The notes: generated by a model not told the origin, from the sequence alone. Shown: positions 1-12,143, counted from the stretch's first letter. The stretch is 64,000 nucleotides of DNA from Heliocidaris erythrogramma (GCA_025617745.1 CM046858.1:51157925-51221924), one strand, 5' to 3'. Numbers and translations are program-made.

Positions 1-1730
1 TTTCCAACCCAAGATGTTATGGTCGGCAAAATAACAGTAGCGTGTCCGAAATTGATTAATAGGGGATGCGGAAATTAAGATGGAGAAAAAATGAGCCATG
101 GAATCTCCCAGAACGGAGGGGGTGTGGACGAAATGTATTTGGAAAGCCTCTCATAAAGTACAGCAATCATTCATCTTCTATCTCTTTTTCTTCTTTTTTT
201 TAATTCTTTTTCTTCCTTTTCTTTCTCCCTCCCCCCCTTTTTTTTTTGGGGGGGGGGGTGGGGGTCATGAAGCCCTTGGTTTCTGTAATCATGCTAGATA
301 TTACCTATGATCTCCTGAATATTTGTTTCAAAATAAATCTCCACGGTCATTGCGGAGAGCCAATATTACAAGACCGACTGGATAAACAAGGTCGATGGCT
401 ATAATCCTATATACGGTTTCCAGTAATCAGCTTTCTCGAAGCGATCTCCAAAAAATAAAAGAGAAAGCCTATAGGAAACATTCTTTATGGTCATTAACAT
501 TGGACAATGTTTAGAATATTTCATGGAAGACCTGACAGTTATTACTCAAACCCTTGTCAGTTTGGTAATCCAATTCATCAGGGTTATCTTCAAAGTTCAC
601 AGAAGAGGAGGAGACCGAATTCGAGAATGACCTCACTTGACATAAATCTCTCAGGGCGTTTTTCTCTATCTTTCATGAAAATCGCAACTCGTATTTTGTT
701 ATCAGCTTGAAAGATGCATAAAAAAGGAAAGGTAAGAATACAGTAGAAGCCCCAAATATGTCCCCATAATGCAATATAAGTTTTGGTTCAGTTTTGGTAC
801 CATGGTTAGCATCTAAGATCAATCACCCACACAAAGGAGAATTCGTTTTACCCTTCGTTACAGTGTAGATGCTATGGTTTCTAACCTTCTTTACCAGGGG
901 AATTTTGCTCAGGTAACCTTCTGCCATGATAAGCAAATGGATGGTTTCAAAAATAAACAGTTATAATGAGTCTGAATTGATAGTGAATGTAGTTGTTTTA
1001 AAAGCATATTAAGAGTTGTAATAATGGTCACTGTCGCCTTTAGGAATGTCTCCGAATTTGTGAATGGTGTATTATCGTGAAAACTTTGTGAAAAGCCCTA
1101 CCCATCAAAAACAATTTGATCTAGGAGTAGGAAAAAGCACATGCAGTAGAGCAAAATCAAATCATCAGTGGCCTAGCGTGGGTTCAACCAATGAGGGGAC
1201 ATCATTGAGGCACTAGTCTTCCTTGATAAATGAAACAGGACTAAGGGGAAGATGTGGGAGGGGATCCGTAGGTCGACTGGGGGACGTGCCCCAGTTGCCC
1301 CCCTCCCTTAGGTACGTCACAGAATATCTTCACAGGCTTTATGACAGGTATCAATATTTTTTCTTTAATCTTTTAACACTGTCTAGAAGAGAGTTGTCAC
1401 GCCCGTTCCCATCATCTCACCTCTAAATTGGAGCCGACAGAGAACCCAGCATCTTGCATCAACCCAACAAATTGGAATCATTAGGAGCCCCTACCGTTCA
1501 AAGGTCAACAAGCAATTGACCCTGCTTGACCCGGAAACTAAATGCCGATTTAAGGTAGTAATTTGTCTGAATATTCAAGGTCAATCATTGGTTTAACCTT
1601 CTTCAATAAACATTCGTTAGGCTATATGACAGGGGCATGACACTCACCGGGTTACACACGGGATAACGGAGGAAGAGGTCCAACACGTTTTGCATCAAAC
1701 TTGATGTTGTCTTACAGAAAAGAAATGATT
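1..1730. other. non-coding, nothing recognised
   Basis: AT-rich sequence with a T/C-rich tract and poly-G at about 185-263. I see no gene or element with support. Confidence 0.5.
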
Positions 1731-1932
1731 TGACTTGATTTGATTTTTTATATCAAATCAAGAAGCTTGTTCAAGAAGAAGCAGAAGGTACACCAACAGT
1801 AATTCTCTTTTCCCATCACCTCTGTTTTCTTATTATTCGGTTCCTCCGTCGGTTCTGTGAAACTCCATGGTATATTTAAATGGAGTCAAAAGGGGCCTGA
1901 GCTTTCGATCCTAGCAGAATCTTCGTCAGAGG
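1731..1932 (-). mobile_element. possible retroelement 3' fragment with CTGACGA-hairpin-GAAA motif
   Basis: On the minus strand CTCTGACGAAGATTCTGCTA runs into GGATCGAAAGCTCAGGCCCC (about 1893-1931), a motif I associate with invertebrate retroelement ends. About 145 bp further along that strand lies AAATCAAATCAAGTCAAATC (1733-1752), a short tandem tail like those on LINE 3' ends. No protein remnant is recognisable. Confidence 0.35.
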
Positions 1933-2867
1933 CAAAAAGACCTTATATTTAAATGAATTGTTTTTATCAAGCTCCAGCTATAGTATACAAAGGACATGAT
2001 ATACAATATGCATGTAAATAATAAACTATAACGAAACGATTAAAAATGTTGATCTTTGAGGATGAAGAAATAATGAACAACACAAATTACATGTAGAAAT
2101 ATCTCAAGATATTATGTATCTGAAATTCACTAAAAGTCTTTTTGAGCAGAATGTATTGGAGAATAATCACCTGACGCCCGATTCCAAAGAATACATGACA
2201 CCTCAGTGTTTGTTTGTTTTTTCTGTTTAAGTTGATGCATAGGACCTACACGTATTTTTTCCCACAGGCATGTCAAAGCCTTATAACCTTTGACCGTATC
2301 TTACATGAACAAAGGTCTCCTACTCACATCTTGAAACGGTCGTGGTGATATTTTGAACGGAACATAATTTTGTCATCGGATTTTGAAAAATGATACCGTT
2401 TTATGTAAACGGATCGGTAAAAGTGACTGACATCGATGTAAATATGTCGTTTGGTTTGGACAGAGGTATCCTGTTTGTTAGTAGTCTTTCATCAAGAGGG
2501 ACCGATCACCTTCATGGGACCCGGATGTCAATGCCATGGGAAAAACTAGGCCAAAATTCATTAGAAAGTGAGATAAACAAGTTTTTCTTAAAGGTGATTA
2601 TCATTGGCAAATGATGAATTTCAGGGAACTTTGACTGTTGACGCTTTTAAACCAAACATTACCCATCGGGTGTTTTGGGGTGTTTTTGTTTGTTTGTTTG
2701 TTTGTTTGTTGTTTTGTGTTTTTTTTGTGGTTGATGTTGGGTTGCATGGTGGGGGTCGTTGATGTGTTGGAGAAGTGATGAAGGATAATAACAGGGCATA
2801 AGCATAGGCTGGGGATATAGACTAATGAACATCTTTTCAAGATAAAAGAAATGACGATAACAACACA

Positions 2868-3061
2868 ACTGGGCGTTGTGGCGTGCGCCTGTAATCCAGC
2901 TACCAGTGGAAGTTATAAACTGATTCAGCGGACCCAGGTTCGAGACTGAGTCACGTCTTTCGGATGGTGACGTTTAAAGGTCGGTCCCAGACGTAAATAA
3001 TCATATCTGATTGATACACGTCTGTAAAAACCCAATTACACACACACACACACACACACAA
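2868..3061 (+). mobile_element. SINE with 7SL/Alu-domain-like head and (CA)n tail, copy A
   Basis: The head (about 2871-2903) reads GGGCGTTGTGGCGTGCGCC followed by TGTAATCCAGCTACC. This resembles the conserved 5' Alu domain of 7SL RNA and of 7SL-derived SINEs. A box-B-like GGTTCGAGACT lies at 2937-2947. The body is about 170 bp and ends in a (CA)n run at 3038-3060. A second copy in the opposite orientation at 55265-55450 differs at only about four positions, so the unit is mobile and recent. The 7SL origin rests on remembered resemblance; a tRNA-like origin of the box B part is possible. Confidence 0.7.
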
Positions 3062-3890
3062 AGGAATTTCTCTAAAAGAGCGGAACGTGTCCCAACTCCA
3101 CCCTCGATCTACTATTATGAAACAGAAATTTACCTATGCATGGGCCTATATTGTTGTCTTTCTTTTTTTAATTTGCACAATCAGATAGATGGAATACGGA
3201 ATATTTACAAAGAATCTTTTTCCCCCTTTAAGTTTATACAGAGAAATTCGGTAAGTCGACATAAAAACAATATCTTATCATTTCGACAGTTGTTGTGCAT
3301 GTGTACTGTAGATTATTTTGTAATGCTGTAAGAAATGCAGTGCAGTTTTAAATCCCTCCAGGCATGGAAGCCGAAGGACTATATTTTTTTCTCTCTCCAT
3401 CTGTTTGTCCTGTTTTACACAATCGTGCCAATTTATTGAAATTCTGATCGCAAGTTACACCAAAGTCACGCATGTATATTATTGTAGCAGGCATAAACAC
3501 TGCTGATTGGTCTCACATTTTGGCGGGTGCAGAGAGACGCACAATCCCAAATGGGCTTGAGAGCAGACGATATGCGCCATATTTATTGTCTCTGAAGTTT
3601 CCCCGATGAATTAATCCACCGACTTGATGAAATGTAATCTGCCCCGATGTTAATGATTATAATGTGTGGTTTCGGGAAGGGTGCTTTTTCTGGTAGATAA
3701 TATTGTCTAGGTCGAACATAACTAATAAAGCTAATTACATAGGCACTACGTTGAAATGATGATACTGATCATTTATTTTTTTTAAACTCTTCTAAACGCA
3801 ATCATGACAATGAACCATTTTTGTATTACATTGTAAACGCGTCATACTATAGCAAATGTTACCCATGTAAACATTATGTTTATCATATTC

Positions 3891-4260
3891 TTCACCCCCC
3901 CCCCCCTCTATCTCTCTCTCTTACACACCCACACGCACGCCAACGCACAACGCACCAACACACAAAACACTACCTTGCTCGCTCTCTCTCTCCCTCTTTC
4001 TCCTCTCTCTCTCTCTCCTCTCCTCTCTCTCCTCCCTCTCTCTCTCTTTCATGCCTGTCCTTCCCTCCCTCCATGCAGGGAAATGTAACTGCTCCATGCC
4101 CTCCCTCTCTCTTTCCCTCCCTTTCGCTGTTTCTCTCCCTCCTCGTCACTCCCCACTCCCCCTCTCTCCCTCTCTCCTCTCCCTCCATCCACTCCTCTCT
4201 CTCTCTTCTCTTTCTCTCCCCCCTCCCTCTTTTTTTCTCTCTCTCCCTCTTATTTCTCAA
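3891..4260. repeat. CT-rich polypyrimidine tract
   Basis: About 370 bp of C10 followed by imperfect CTCTCT, CCCTC and TTTCTC blocks, briefly interrupted near 3921-3975 and 4050-4100. Long open frames in several phases are a by-product of biased composition. Confidence 0.85.
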
Positions 4261-5571
4261 CATGAACTGGTCTTAACCTCCATATTGGTGACATCTCGAA
4301 CTAGAGCAATCATACATGTCGAACCTAATTATGCTCAAACATACTTCCACCAAGAATAACACATTATACACGAACCATTTGGGAGCTTTAATATGAAATA
4401 AAGTCAAAACCTCGGACCCTCAAAGGAACGCTTTTTAAACATTCGGATTGAGAGGGATTTTTCTGGAATAATTAGAGAAATAAAACCATGTTTGCCTTAT
4501 GTATTATCATGAGGCTCCCTGTAGATATGACATGTTGATCTGTGCGTGGAAATACTAACCGAGACCAGTAATGATCAGACGGTGTGAGTGTGAAGGAAAA
4601 TATCGTTTTGAAGATCGATACCCAGACGTAGACGTCTCGTAGGAGATGCAAGCATGTAGTATGTTCGTGATGCGAGCAATGGAATATTAAAAATAGGAAA
4701 ACATTAGATTTATTTGTAGGATTATTTTTCTTTTAATTGCAGAAAATGTGGATTGGGGAATTTATTAAGAGCATGACTGAGAGAGCATCAGATTATGACA
4801 AATGGGGAGGGGGCTGGCGGGGAGGGGGGGGGGGGGTCGATCAACCCGACAAAGTCTAGAAGTAGACGAAAAGGCATATAAATTGGTGATAATATTGTTG
4901 ACATTTTAAATGATAACCTATATCTACCAACATCACCCATCTCTCTCTCTCTCTCTCTCTCACTCACTTTTTCTCTCCTAATGAAATACAATTTTTGACA
5001 GTTCGTTAAGAAACATCAATCCCATCAGCGGTTGCCATGGCAACTGGTCCTGATAACATCATTATCATCTCGCCTAAGAGCCTAACGAGCAACATGGAAC
5101 GGTTTAATTTACCCTGGCGACAGTTTCCCTAGCATTAATGCGTTCCACATATGTCCACTTTGATTATGACACTGCATGGTATACAAAGAGCTAATGGAAA
5201 AGGCAATGTGCGACGGTAGATGGAGAGTGATGTATTCAGCGAATGTCGACGGCCTGACAGCGCCGAACCTCCCCGGAGAGTAATCATAAGCGTCCCGATG
5301 AAAAAATATGTATTGCTCTTCAATGGTGAATAAGTCATTTATAATGGCGAGACAGGGTCGACAGGAATGGTGGTCAAAGGGGACAATCATTCATTTATTG
5401 AGGTGATATAAAAGAAAAATAATTTCATTGAGACACGCATGAATAATATACACTGGTCACCGTGATAAGAAGTGTATTGCTCACGCAAACGATTGAAATT
5501 TTAAAACAGAGAGACTTTCAAAGGTATAGGAGACAATGACTGTTTTAAAAATGAATATGTCATTTTCTTTC

Positions 5572-6018
5572 ATCACCATAATCACCACCATCACCATCAC
5601 CATTACCATCATCATCACCGTCACCACCACCACCATCATCACCATCACCATCATCATCACAGTCAACGTCACCACCACAGCCATCATCATCACCATCACA
5701 ATCACCATCACCATCACCGTCACCAACACCATCACCAACACCATCATCATAATTACCATCACCATCACCATCACACCATCAACACCACCATCATCATCAC
5801 CATCACCATCACCATCACCATCACCATCACCATCCCCATCACCATCACCATCACCATCACCATCATCATCATCATCATCATCATCACCATCACCATCACC
5901 ATCACCATCACCATCATCATCATCATCATCACCATCACCATAACCATCACCATCACCATCACCATCACCACCACCATCATCATCATCATCACCATCACCA
6001 TCACCATCACCATTACCA
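5572..6018. repeat. (CACCAT/CATCAC)n array, about 450 bp
   Basis: Tandem trinucleotide/hexanucleotide repeat of CAC and CAT units with interspersed ATT and GTC variants. Open frames on both strands, up to 135 codons, encode only alternating Ile-Thr, Ser-Pro or Met-Val and are not genes. Confidence 0.9.
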
Positions 6019-6504
6019 CCAAAGAGAAAATTTAGTCCATGAACCCCCCACCAAAAAAGGCGAAATAAAATCGATTATAATAGCATTGAAATAATGTGTT
6101 AGATTGCCGTTATCACTTGTTATACTATAAAGATAACTTTTAATTATTTTCATTATGACGTAGACTTATAGGTGTTGACGTTGAAGTAAATGAGTGTTGA
6201 TATATTGATACAGGATTGAAAAAACGTTATTGTGATGCAGGGGCTAAAAATAAAACCCAGGAGTATCTGTAATCTAAAAATCAGACATTTGGGGGTCTAG
6301 AAATCAGTCGAGACGCGTTGAGGTCCTGGCTCCCTGGGTATGTCGTCACAAAGCCATAATCGTGTTGGCTGATCTCTCACTCTCACTCACATTCTTCTCC
6401 CTTCTCTTCAAGTTCATGTTAAAAATTAGATGAGCATGAACAATATATAGTTAAATTTCATGTAAACATATATATATATATATATATATATATTTTTTAC
6501 TAAA

Positions 6505-6640
6505 GGGTACATTAGGTCGACACCTAACAATGCGGTTTATTCCGTAATAATAGCGACCCCTACATTAGGTAGACAGTTGGTGTCATTAGGTCGACAGTTG
6601 TCTATAGAAATGAGACAAAAACTGTCCTCCTAATGTACCC
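6505..6640. mobile_element. 136-bp inverted-repeat element inside a TA microsatellite
   Basis: A perfect 12-bp terminal inverted repeat: GGGTACATTAGG at 6505-6516 and CCTAATGTACCC at 6629-6640. Inside, CATTAGGTCGACA-type blocks recur three times. (TA)n runs lie on both sides (about 6469-6494 and 6649-6669), consistent with insertion into a TA repeat. The superfamily is not determined. Confidence 0.6.
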
Positions 6641-6766
6641 ATTAGGAGTATATATATATATATATATATGTATATTATATGCTTCTGATATTGAATCAAA
6701 ATGGACATATATCCCCATACTCTCGTTGACCCACCCCTATTTCCTCATCTCTGTTTTCATTCTGTC

Positions 6767-6769
<3 letters not shown>

Positions 6770-6801
<32 letters not shown>

Positions 6802-6892
6802 ATCTCTCTGTCTATACTATGTTGCTCCCTCCCCTCTCTCACTTTATATACATCTCTCTCCGTCTCTCTCTCTCTCTCTCTCTCTCTTCATA
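6770..6892. repeat. two (CT)n microsatellites
   Basis: CT dinucleotide runs at about 6771-6799 and 6861-6887 separated by CT-rich spacer. Confidence 0.8.
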
Positions 6893-7045
6893 TTTCTATC
6901 TATAGATTCACAATTTCCCAATAATAATGCTCTTTCAGCTGTCCTCGTCTCTCCTTCTGTAGTTTCCTATGACTGAGGATCAGCTATTCTCCGACTCTGA
7001 CAATCAATTATTAGTGTTCATCCTTTGTTTTTTAATGTTCATCAA

Positions 7046-7070
7046 CCCCCCCCCCCCCCCCCCCCCCCCC
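7046..7070. repeat. C25 homopolymer
   Basis: Uninterrupted run of 25 cytosines, one of sixteen G or C runs of 15 or more in the window. Confidence 0.95.
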
Positions 7071-7697
7071 TTCTTCCCTTCATTTGTCTGACTTTATCTT
7101 TTCTATTTTTCATCTTCCACTAAATTTCAACACATTCTAATGACGTCCGAGTATTCATATTATCCTATAGTCACCAGATGTTAGAGATATTGCGCTATAT
7201 TTTCCTTTCTCTTGTTGTGATATCATAGTAGGGGAAAAAATAACCTCGGCTCCTCGAAAGGTCACTCGAGGTCATGATCCGTCACGAGAAGGGGTCATCC
7301 TGCTCCAGGGCCTTGTGGGTAGCAATTGAATGATGTCAAATCAGGGGATTTTCATGGAGACAACATACAAGCTGCACAAGAACTAGAATTCGTTTCATAT
7401 TGGAATCCCATTTTATGAATTCCATGAATTTTATGAATTTTATGAATTCATTATCTGACAAGGAAACAAAAAGTAATCACATTTTTAGGGAGCATTCACT
7501 CCAAAATTGTCTGCCAAGCAAAAAAAAAACTATATTATTTCAATTTTTATCTTTAATAGAACAAGCAAGTTCGGTTTTTAGTGATTTATTTTTGGCATAA
7601 TAAAAGACCAAAACATAATAATCCGGGGAAGGGCATTTGATATTGTGCTCCCCTGTCCAAATCGTGGTGGATGGGGAATGTAATCTAAAGCAGCATT

Positions 7698-7841
7698 CCT
7701 GGGGAGCGTTTCATCAAGCGTTTTGTCAGTGATTTTTACCGACAACTGTTATAAGCTACTGAAATCATTGCGTCTGATTGGCTGAGAGCAAATTTGTCAG
7801 TAAAACTCACTGACAAAACGCTTAATGAAACGCTCCCCAGG
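7698..7841. mobile_element. palindromic MITE family P, copy 1
   Basis: A 144-bp fold-back. The arm beginning CCTGGGGAGCGTTTCATCAA is repeated in inverted form at the right end (ATGAAACGCTCCCCAGG), and a second inner inverted pair (GTCAGTGATTTTTACC type) lies inside. The short centre includes CTGATTGGCTGAG, an inverted CCAAT box. Four other copies lie in this window at 8.99, 37.49, 61.44 and 63.65 kb. Confidence 0.8.
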
Positions 7842-8979
7842 ATTCCATTCATCAGTGCAATGAACAAAACTTTCTAATCCTTTCTTTGACATTCGACAAT
7901 GGGTCTGTTTTATTGCGTACGCACAGCTTGGGTTTTGGAATGAGGTCTCCGCCGCGGTTTTTCGTGCGTCGTCATTGACATGTGTATACATTACGACGCC
8001 GACGTTGATGGTGACGATGATGAGGGTGATGACGGCTGCTGTCCGATGGCGATGATCATCAGGATTAGAAAATGGAAACATGTGAAGCTGTGGATTGTTG
8101 CTGGAAGGGTGATGGAGCATGCAGATATGTGAAGGATGCAGTAGATGTTTATCTGTCCTACATCACTGAGAACATGCGCTGAGTGCTGGTAGGGCAGGTC
8201 CAGTCTGAAACTGAAATAAACTGTCTAGAAGTTATCCTGAATGGGTTATTGTATGCATTAGTACGTGTATATACGAATTGCCGTGTATAATGAAGTTTTG
8301 ACATCTTCAAAGAATTTGATTAAATCTTGCTTAAAACAATGAAATAATGAAAAGCACTGAACAAGCTCCTTGGTTTGGGTGAATGGAACTACAAGAAAAC
8401 TTCGAGATCAATTCCTTTCGAGGAACATTGCTATATATAATGACATTCTTCAGCATGGAAACTAAGAGAATGAAAAAGCTCACAAACTGTTTTTCATTTT
8501 TACCAGGACTCAAACTCAGAATTCAAAGGTACCACTAATATACCTCTTTTTAAACTGTGAAAACTAAATAATCCAAAACATTAAGTATAACCACGACGGT
8601 CTTTTCTCTTCGTTCTTTAACCCTAACCCAATAATGGCTGCTCCAAAAAGAAAAAGCAAGGAGGCAAATTTCTGAATTTCTGAACGATATCCTGTTTTCT
8701 GAAACAGTCCACTAGACATTTCCTTTTTTCAGACATATTTTGAAAATCAATCTCTTTAGTTTACCTTTGTTAGAATGTACCTTTAAAGCAATCCTCATTA
8801 CTTGTTATGTGTCGACGCTAACGAAACATCGGATCATTCGACAAGAGAAATTAAACATTATCCCAATGCCGTAATGTATCAAGCACTTCCCTCTTTAGAT
8901 TAAACAAGTCTCGCCTTCAAAATACATTTGATGAGAGTTTCCTTTCTTCTTCTTTTTTTTTTTTTTTTTTTTTTTTTTT

Positions 8980-9107
8980 GGGGGGGGGGGCGTTTCATCA
9001 AGTGTCTTGTCAGTGAGTTTGACTCTCAGCCAATCAGATGCAATGATTTCAGTAGCTTATAACAGTAGCTTATAATTTGTCATTGATTTTTTGTTTTATG
9101 AAACAAG
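8980..9107. mobile_element. palindromic MITE family P, copy 2 (degenerate, inverted core)
   Basis: It begins CGTTTCATCAAGTGTCTTGTC at 8991 directly after a T28-G11 run (about 8952-8990), so the usual GGGGAG end is merged with poly-G. The centre, with CAGCCAATCAGATGCAATG and ATTTCAGTAGCTTATAAC, is inverted relative to copy 1. The right end has decayed to ATGAAACAAGG. Confidence 0.65.
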
Positions 9108-10260
9108 GCCCTGATGTTTCTTTCATCAATTCTTTCAAAAGGCAGTAAAACTGACCTTGAATTGTTTTCTTCATGTTTTGAAACTCGTTATGATTCAAAA
9201 TCAAGTTGAATGCAGCAAAAAATGAACAAAAAGGAATATTCAAGCAATGGCATGATAGCCTTGTTGGCACAGAGCGGGGGGATAAAAAAATCGGACGATA
9301 CGGACAGAGGCATATATCGATACGTCGTCAAAATCTTCTCTATTTTTATTACAGATTTGTTCAAGACAACTTGACTCGTATTCAAATTGATAATCTTATC
9401 ACAATCGATTGAACGTACTTCTTGTAGACAAGCTAGGAAACTCATCGAGATTGATTAGGACACCAGGACATGGATGACATTTGTCTGCAGCTGTATGTTA
9501 GTTCTATTTCAACAGAGTGACCATCTATCAATAATCAACAAGCCAAGTTTTCCTACAACTTCCCATTTTCACATTCCTTGACCATGGTCATCTCTCATCG
9601 GGATCACAACTGCCTTCCTCTGACTTGACTGACCAACGAGTTGTCCGAAATGACCGGTGCCGTATATGAGGCAGGCTCGCTCATGGAAAATACACAACCT
9701 GATATATACCCAGACTTGTGCTTTTATCTTGTATACGTATAGTAAAAGATGGTATAATATCGGGAATGGTATACACGTACGTCTGTTAAAGTTCTGCATG
9801 CACTTGGAGTTTGTGTGTATGATCACTTTGTTTTGTTTTTACCATTGAACATTAAAATAGGTTTTGCTTTTGGGGGAGTTTCATTTTTCTTCATTAGCAG
9901 AACTCATTTTCAAAATTATACCTCTGCAAGTATGACTACAAAGAAATGTTATCTCAGGTTACATTAAAGTGGCAGTAAACTGAAGCTCCTAATGGCACCA
10001 TCTTTTTACAGGATTTAAAAAGTGTCTGTGCCTCTTATTTTCCCCATCATGCCCCATTCTAGTTTGTAGAAGCTGTAGGCAATTTTCCACATTTGCAAAG
10101 TCAAAAATAATAGTTTGAAATGTGGAATGTGCCGTTTATCCAAACAAGCTGTTTGTCTAAATTCAAAATAAAATGCAATTCATTTTCAAATTCTAATCTT
10201 AATTTAGCGGTTACTGTAAGATGGTGCTGTTCAAGTTTTACCAGTTTAATGCCACTATAA

Positions 10261-10445
10261 GAGGCGTATCCAGAACAGGGGGATCTGGTACACGCCCCCT
10301 CCTCACAATAAAAAAATAAAATAACAGAAAAGTACTCTCAGTAACTCTGTACGTGCATTTTTGTATATACATGTATTTCTCTGGTAGAGCTTGCCCTGAT
10401 GAGTCTGGGTCCCTGGTTATAACTTCCTGGATACGCCACTGGTAT
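10261..10445. mobile_element. hAT-like MITE with 9-bp flanking duplication
   Basis: The ends GAGGCGTATCCAG (left) and CTGGATACGCCACTGG (right) form an imperfect terminal inverted repeat. CCACTATAA flanks the element at 10252-10260 and 10446-10454, in line with the 8-bp target duplications typical of hAT elements. 185 bp with no transposase frame. A lone CCTGGATACGCCACTG fragment at about 39719-39734 may be a relic of a related element. Confidence 0.6.
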
Positions 10446-10454
10446 CCACTATAA

Positions 10455-12066
10455 ATCATCGGTAGTGATTCTCAAAAAAAAACATGCGTGCTGGATTCTT
10501 GTCATCACTTCAACGTTTTTCACCTTGCCAGTCACTTATCTGAATTTTACCGCATTTTATATGCAATCATTGTGCATAACCATAAAATACGGCCACTCTT
10601 TTAACCAACACTTTAAACCGCTACTCACCATTATATAAATGTTATCGCGATTCAGCTCCCAAATTTGTTTGAACACTGTCAGAAAAACGTCGTAATATGT
10701 CACGGTTAAACAGCGATTGTGTCGTTAAAAAGCAAGTGCTTGTCGTAAAAATCCATATAAAAATCACCGATAAAGTCAGCTTGTATTTCATCTTCTGTGC
10801 CGAGATAGTCTTCAGAATGGTGGCATTGTGACGTAAAGTTGCTCTCTTTCAAAAAGAGTGAATTTGCACTCTATTTTCCTTCCCCCAGGAGTCACGTTTT
10901 AGTGGTCATTTGTTTTAGGAGTGAATATCAAGCAAATATCTAGTGCTCGAAAAAAAATGCATTAAAAGAGATGCCTTTATGAATGGAACAACCTTTCCTT
11001 TGATGTGGTGAAGAGCACGTCACTTAATAGTTTCAAATCCAACTTGTTGAGGTTTCGGTGGTCAAGAAAAGATAAATTTGATCCAGAAGAATCTTTTGCC
11101 TGTCCATGTTTTCCTACTGTTGTACAGCGCCACTAAAAGTGTACTAGTCTAGATTCTTTATCAGATGTCAACGAGAGGCAAATAATTTTTTAACTTTAAA
11201 TGCCTACATCCAAGGTACTAATGAATTTTCACTCTATTTTTCACTCTAAGTTCACTCCCCTGCGAGTGAGGTCAGTGATCACCCCGATTTTTTTGTTTTG
11301 TCTTAAAGACTGCTATTTTTCTCGGGGGGGGGGGGGAGGGGGGTAAGAGGTGGAGAAAAAAAAAACGATTGCAAATCCATTTCAAGAATTATTTTCAAAA
11401 CCTACAATCAAATATGACTTGGGTGACTCTGGGGAGTTTGGAAGATGTTACAGATTTAAAAATTGTACCTTTTGTTTAAAAACGCTACTTTTCCTTACAG
11501 CAGATGTGCGTCTCCCTTCCCGATGATCTTACAATTTAAATAAAGATTAAAATAACGGGTAATTCTATCGTGTGTGGGGTGAAGGGTGGGGTTGTTTGTG
11601 GGGGTAAGAAAGCGACCAGAAGCTAAAGGATTAGTGTGCATTCCCCTCACAACCCCTGCCTCATACATCACTGTCGAAAACTGTAAAATGTAACTCCAAA
11701 CTTGACTCTTATTTTACACTCAAAGGAAAACAACCAGACAAATACTCACTTTTTTGGAATGCATAGTATGGAATGCTAACTGAGAGTTCCTACGTAGTTG
11801 TGGCATGTCTTGTAACATAGTAAATATTTCATAGCACGACAAGAAATGGGCCTCCTAGATATCAATATCAAATAAACCCATCTTTTTTCCATTCCTAAAA
11901 CAATTCGTTCATCATTTTCAATGATTTTGCTGCATGAAGTAACAAAAAAAACAACAACATTTATTTCGATCTTTACACCTCAGTAGAGCGCCACATAGAG
12001 TTCCGTGTTCCAATTAGAATTCATTAATTGATCGTAATCAATTGAGTGGCGCCATCACCCGTGAGC
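10455..12066. other. non-coding, nothing recognised upstream of the tRNA
   Basis: Unique-looking AT-rich DNA with a G13 run at 11324-11336. No frame with recognisable protein similarity. Confidence 0.45.
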
Positions 12067-12140
12067 GGCGCTGTGGCTTAGTTGGTTAAAGCGCCTGTCT
12101 AGTAAACAGGAGATCCCCGGTTCAAATCCGGGCAGTGCCT
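12067..12140 (+). tRNA. tRNA-Thr (anticodon AGT)
   Basis: A complete 74-nt cloverleaf. The acceptor stem GGCGCTG (12067-12073) pairs with CAGTGCC (12133-12139) with one G-T wobble. The D arm carries box A (TGGCTTAGTTGG, 12074-12085). The anticodon stem CCTGT/ACAGG (12094-12098, 12106-12110) closes a 7-nt loop CTAGTAA with anticodon AGT at 12101-12103. Box B (GGTTCAAATCC) is at 12119-12129. There is no intron and no encoded CCA. The gene is followed by TTTT at 12140-12143, a minimal pol III terminator. The wobble A would be read as inosine, decoding ACU, ACC and ACA. It closely resembles the vertebrate cytosolic tRNA-Thr(AGT) as I recall it. Confidence 0.95.
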
Positions 12141-12143
12141 TTT
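12140..12143 (+). terminator. pol III T-run terminator of tRNA-Thr
   Basis: TTTT directly at the 3' end of the tRNA gene, the minimal eukaryotic pol III stop signal. Confidence 0.6.

Noticed and set aside
3821-4359. Overlapping Ser/Leu/Pro-rich or Arg/Glu-rich frames
   Set aside because: Consequence of the CT-rich tract; open in several frames on both strands at once.
5536-6022. Open frames of 80-135 codons on both strands through the CACCAT array
   Set aside because: Pure dipeptide repeats produced by a trinucleotide array in every phase; no protein signature.
7797-8120. 107-codon minus-strand frame
   Set aside because: Its C-terminal end lies inside MITE copy 1 and the rest has no recognisable similarity.
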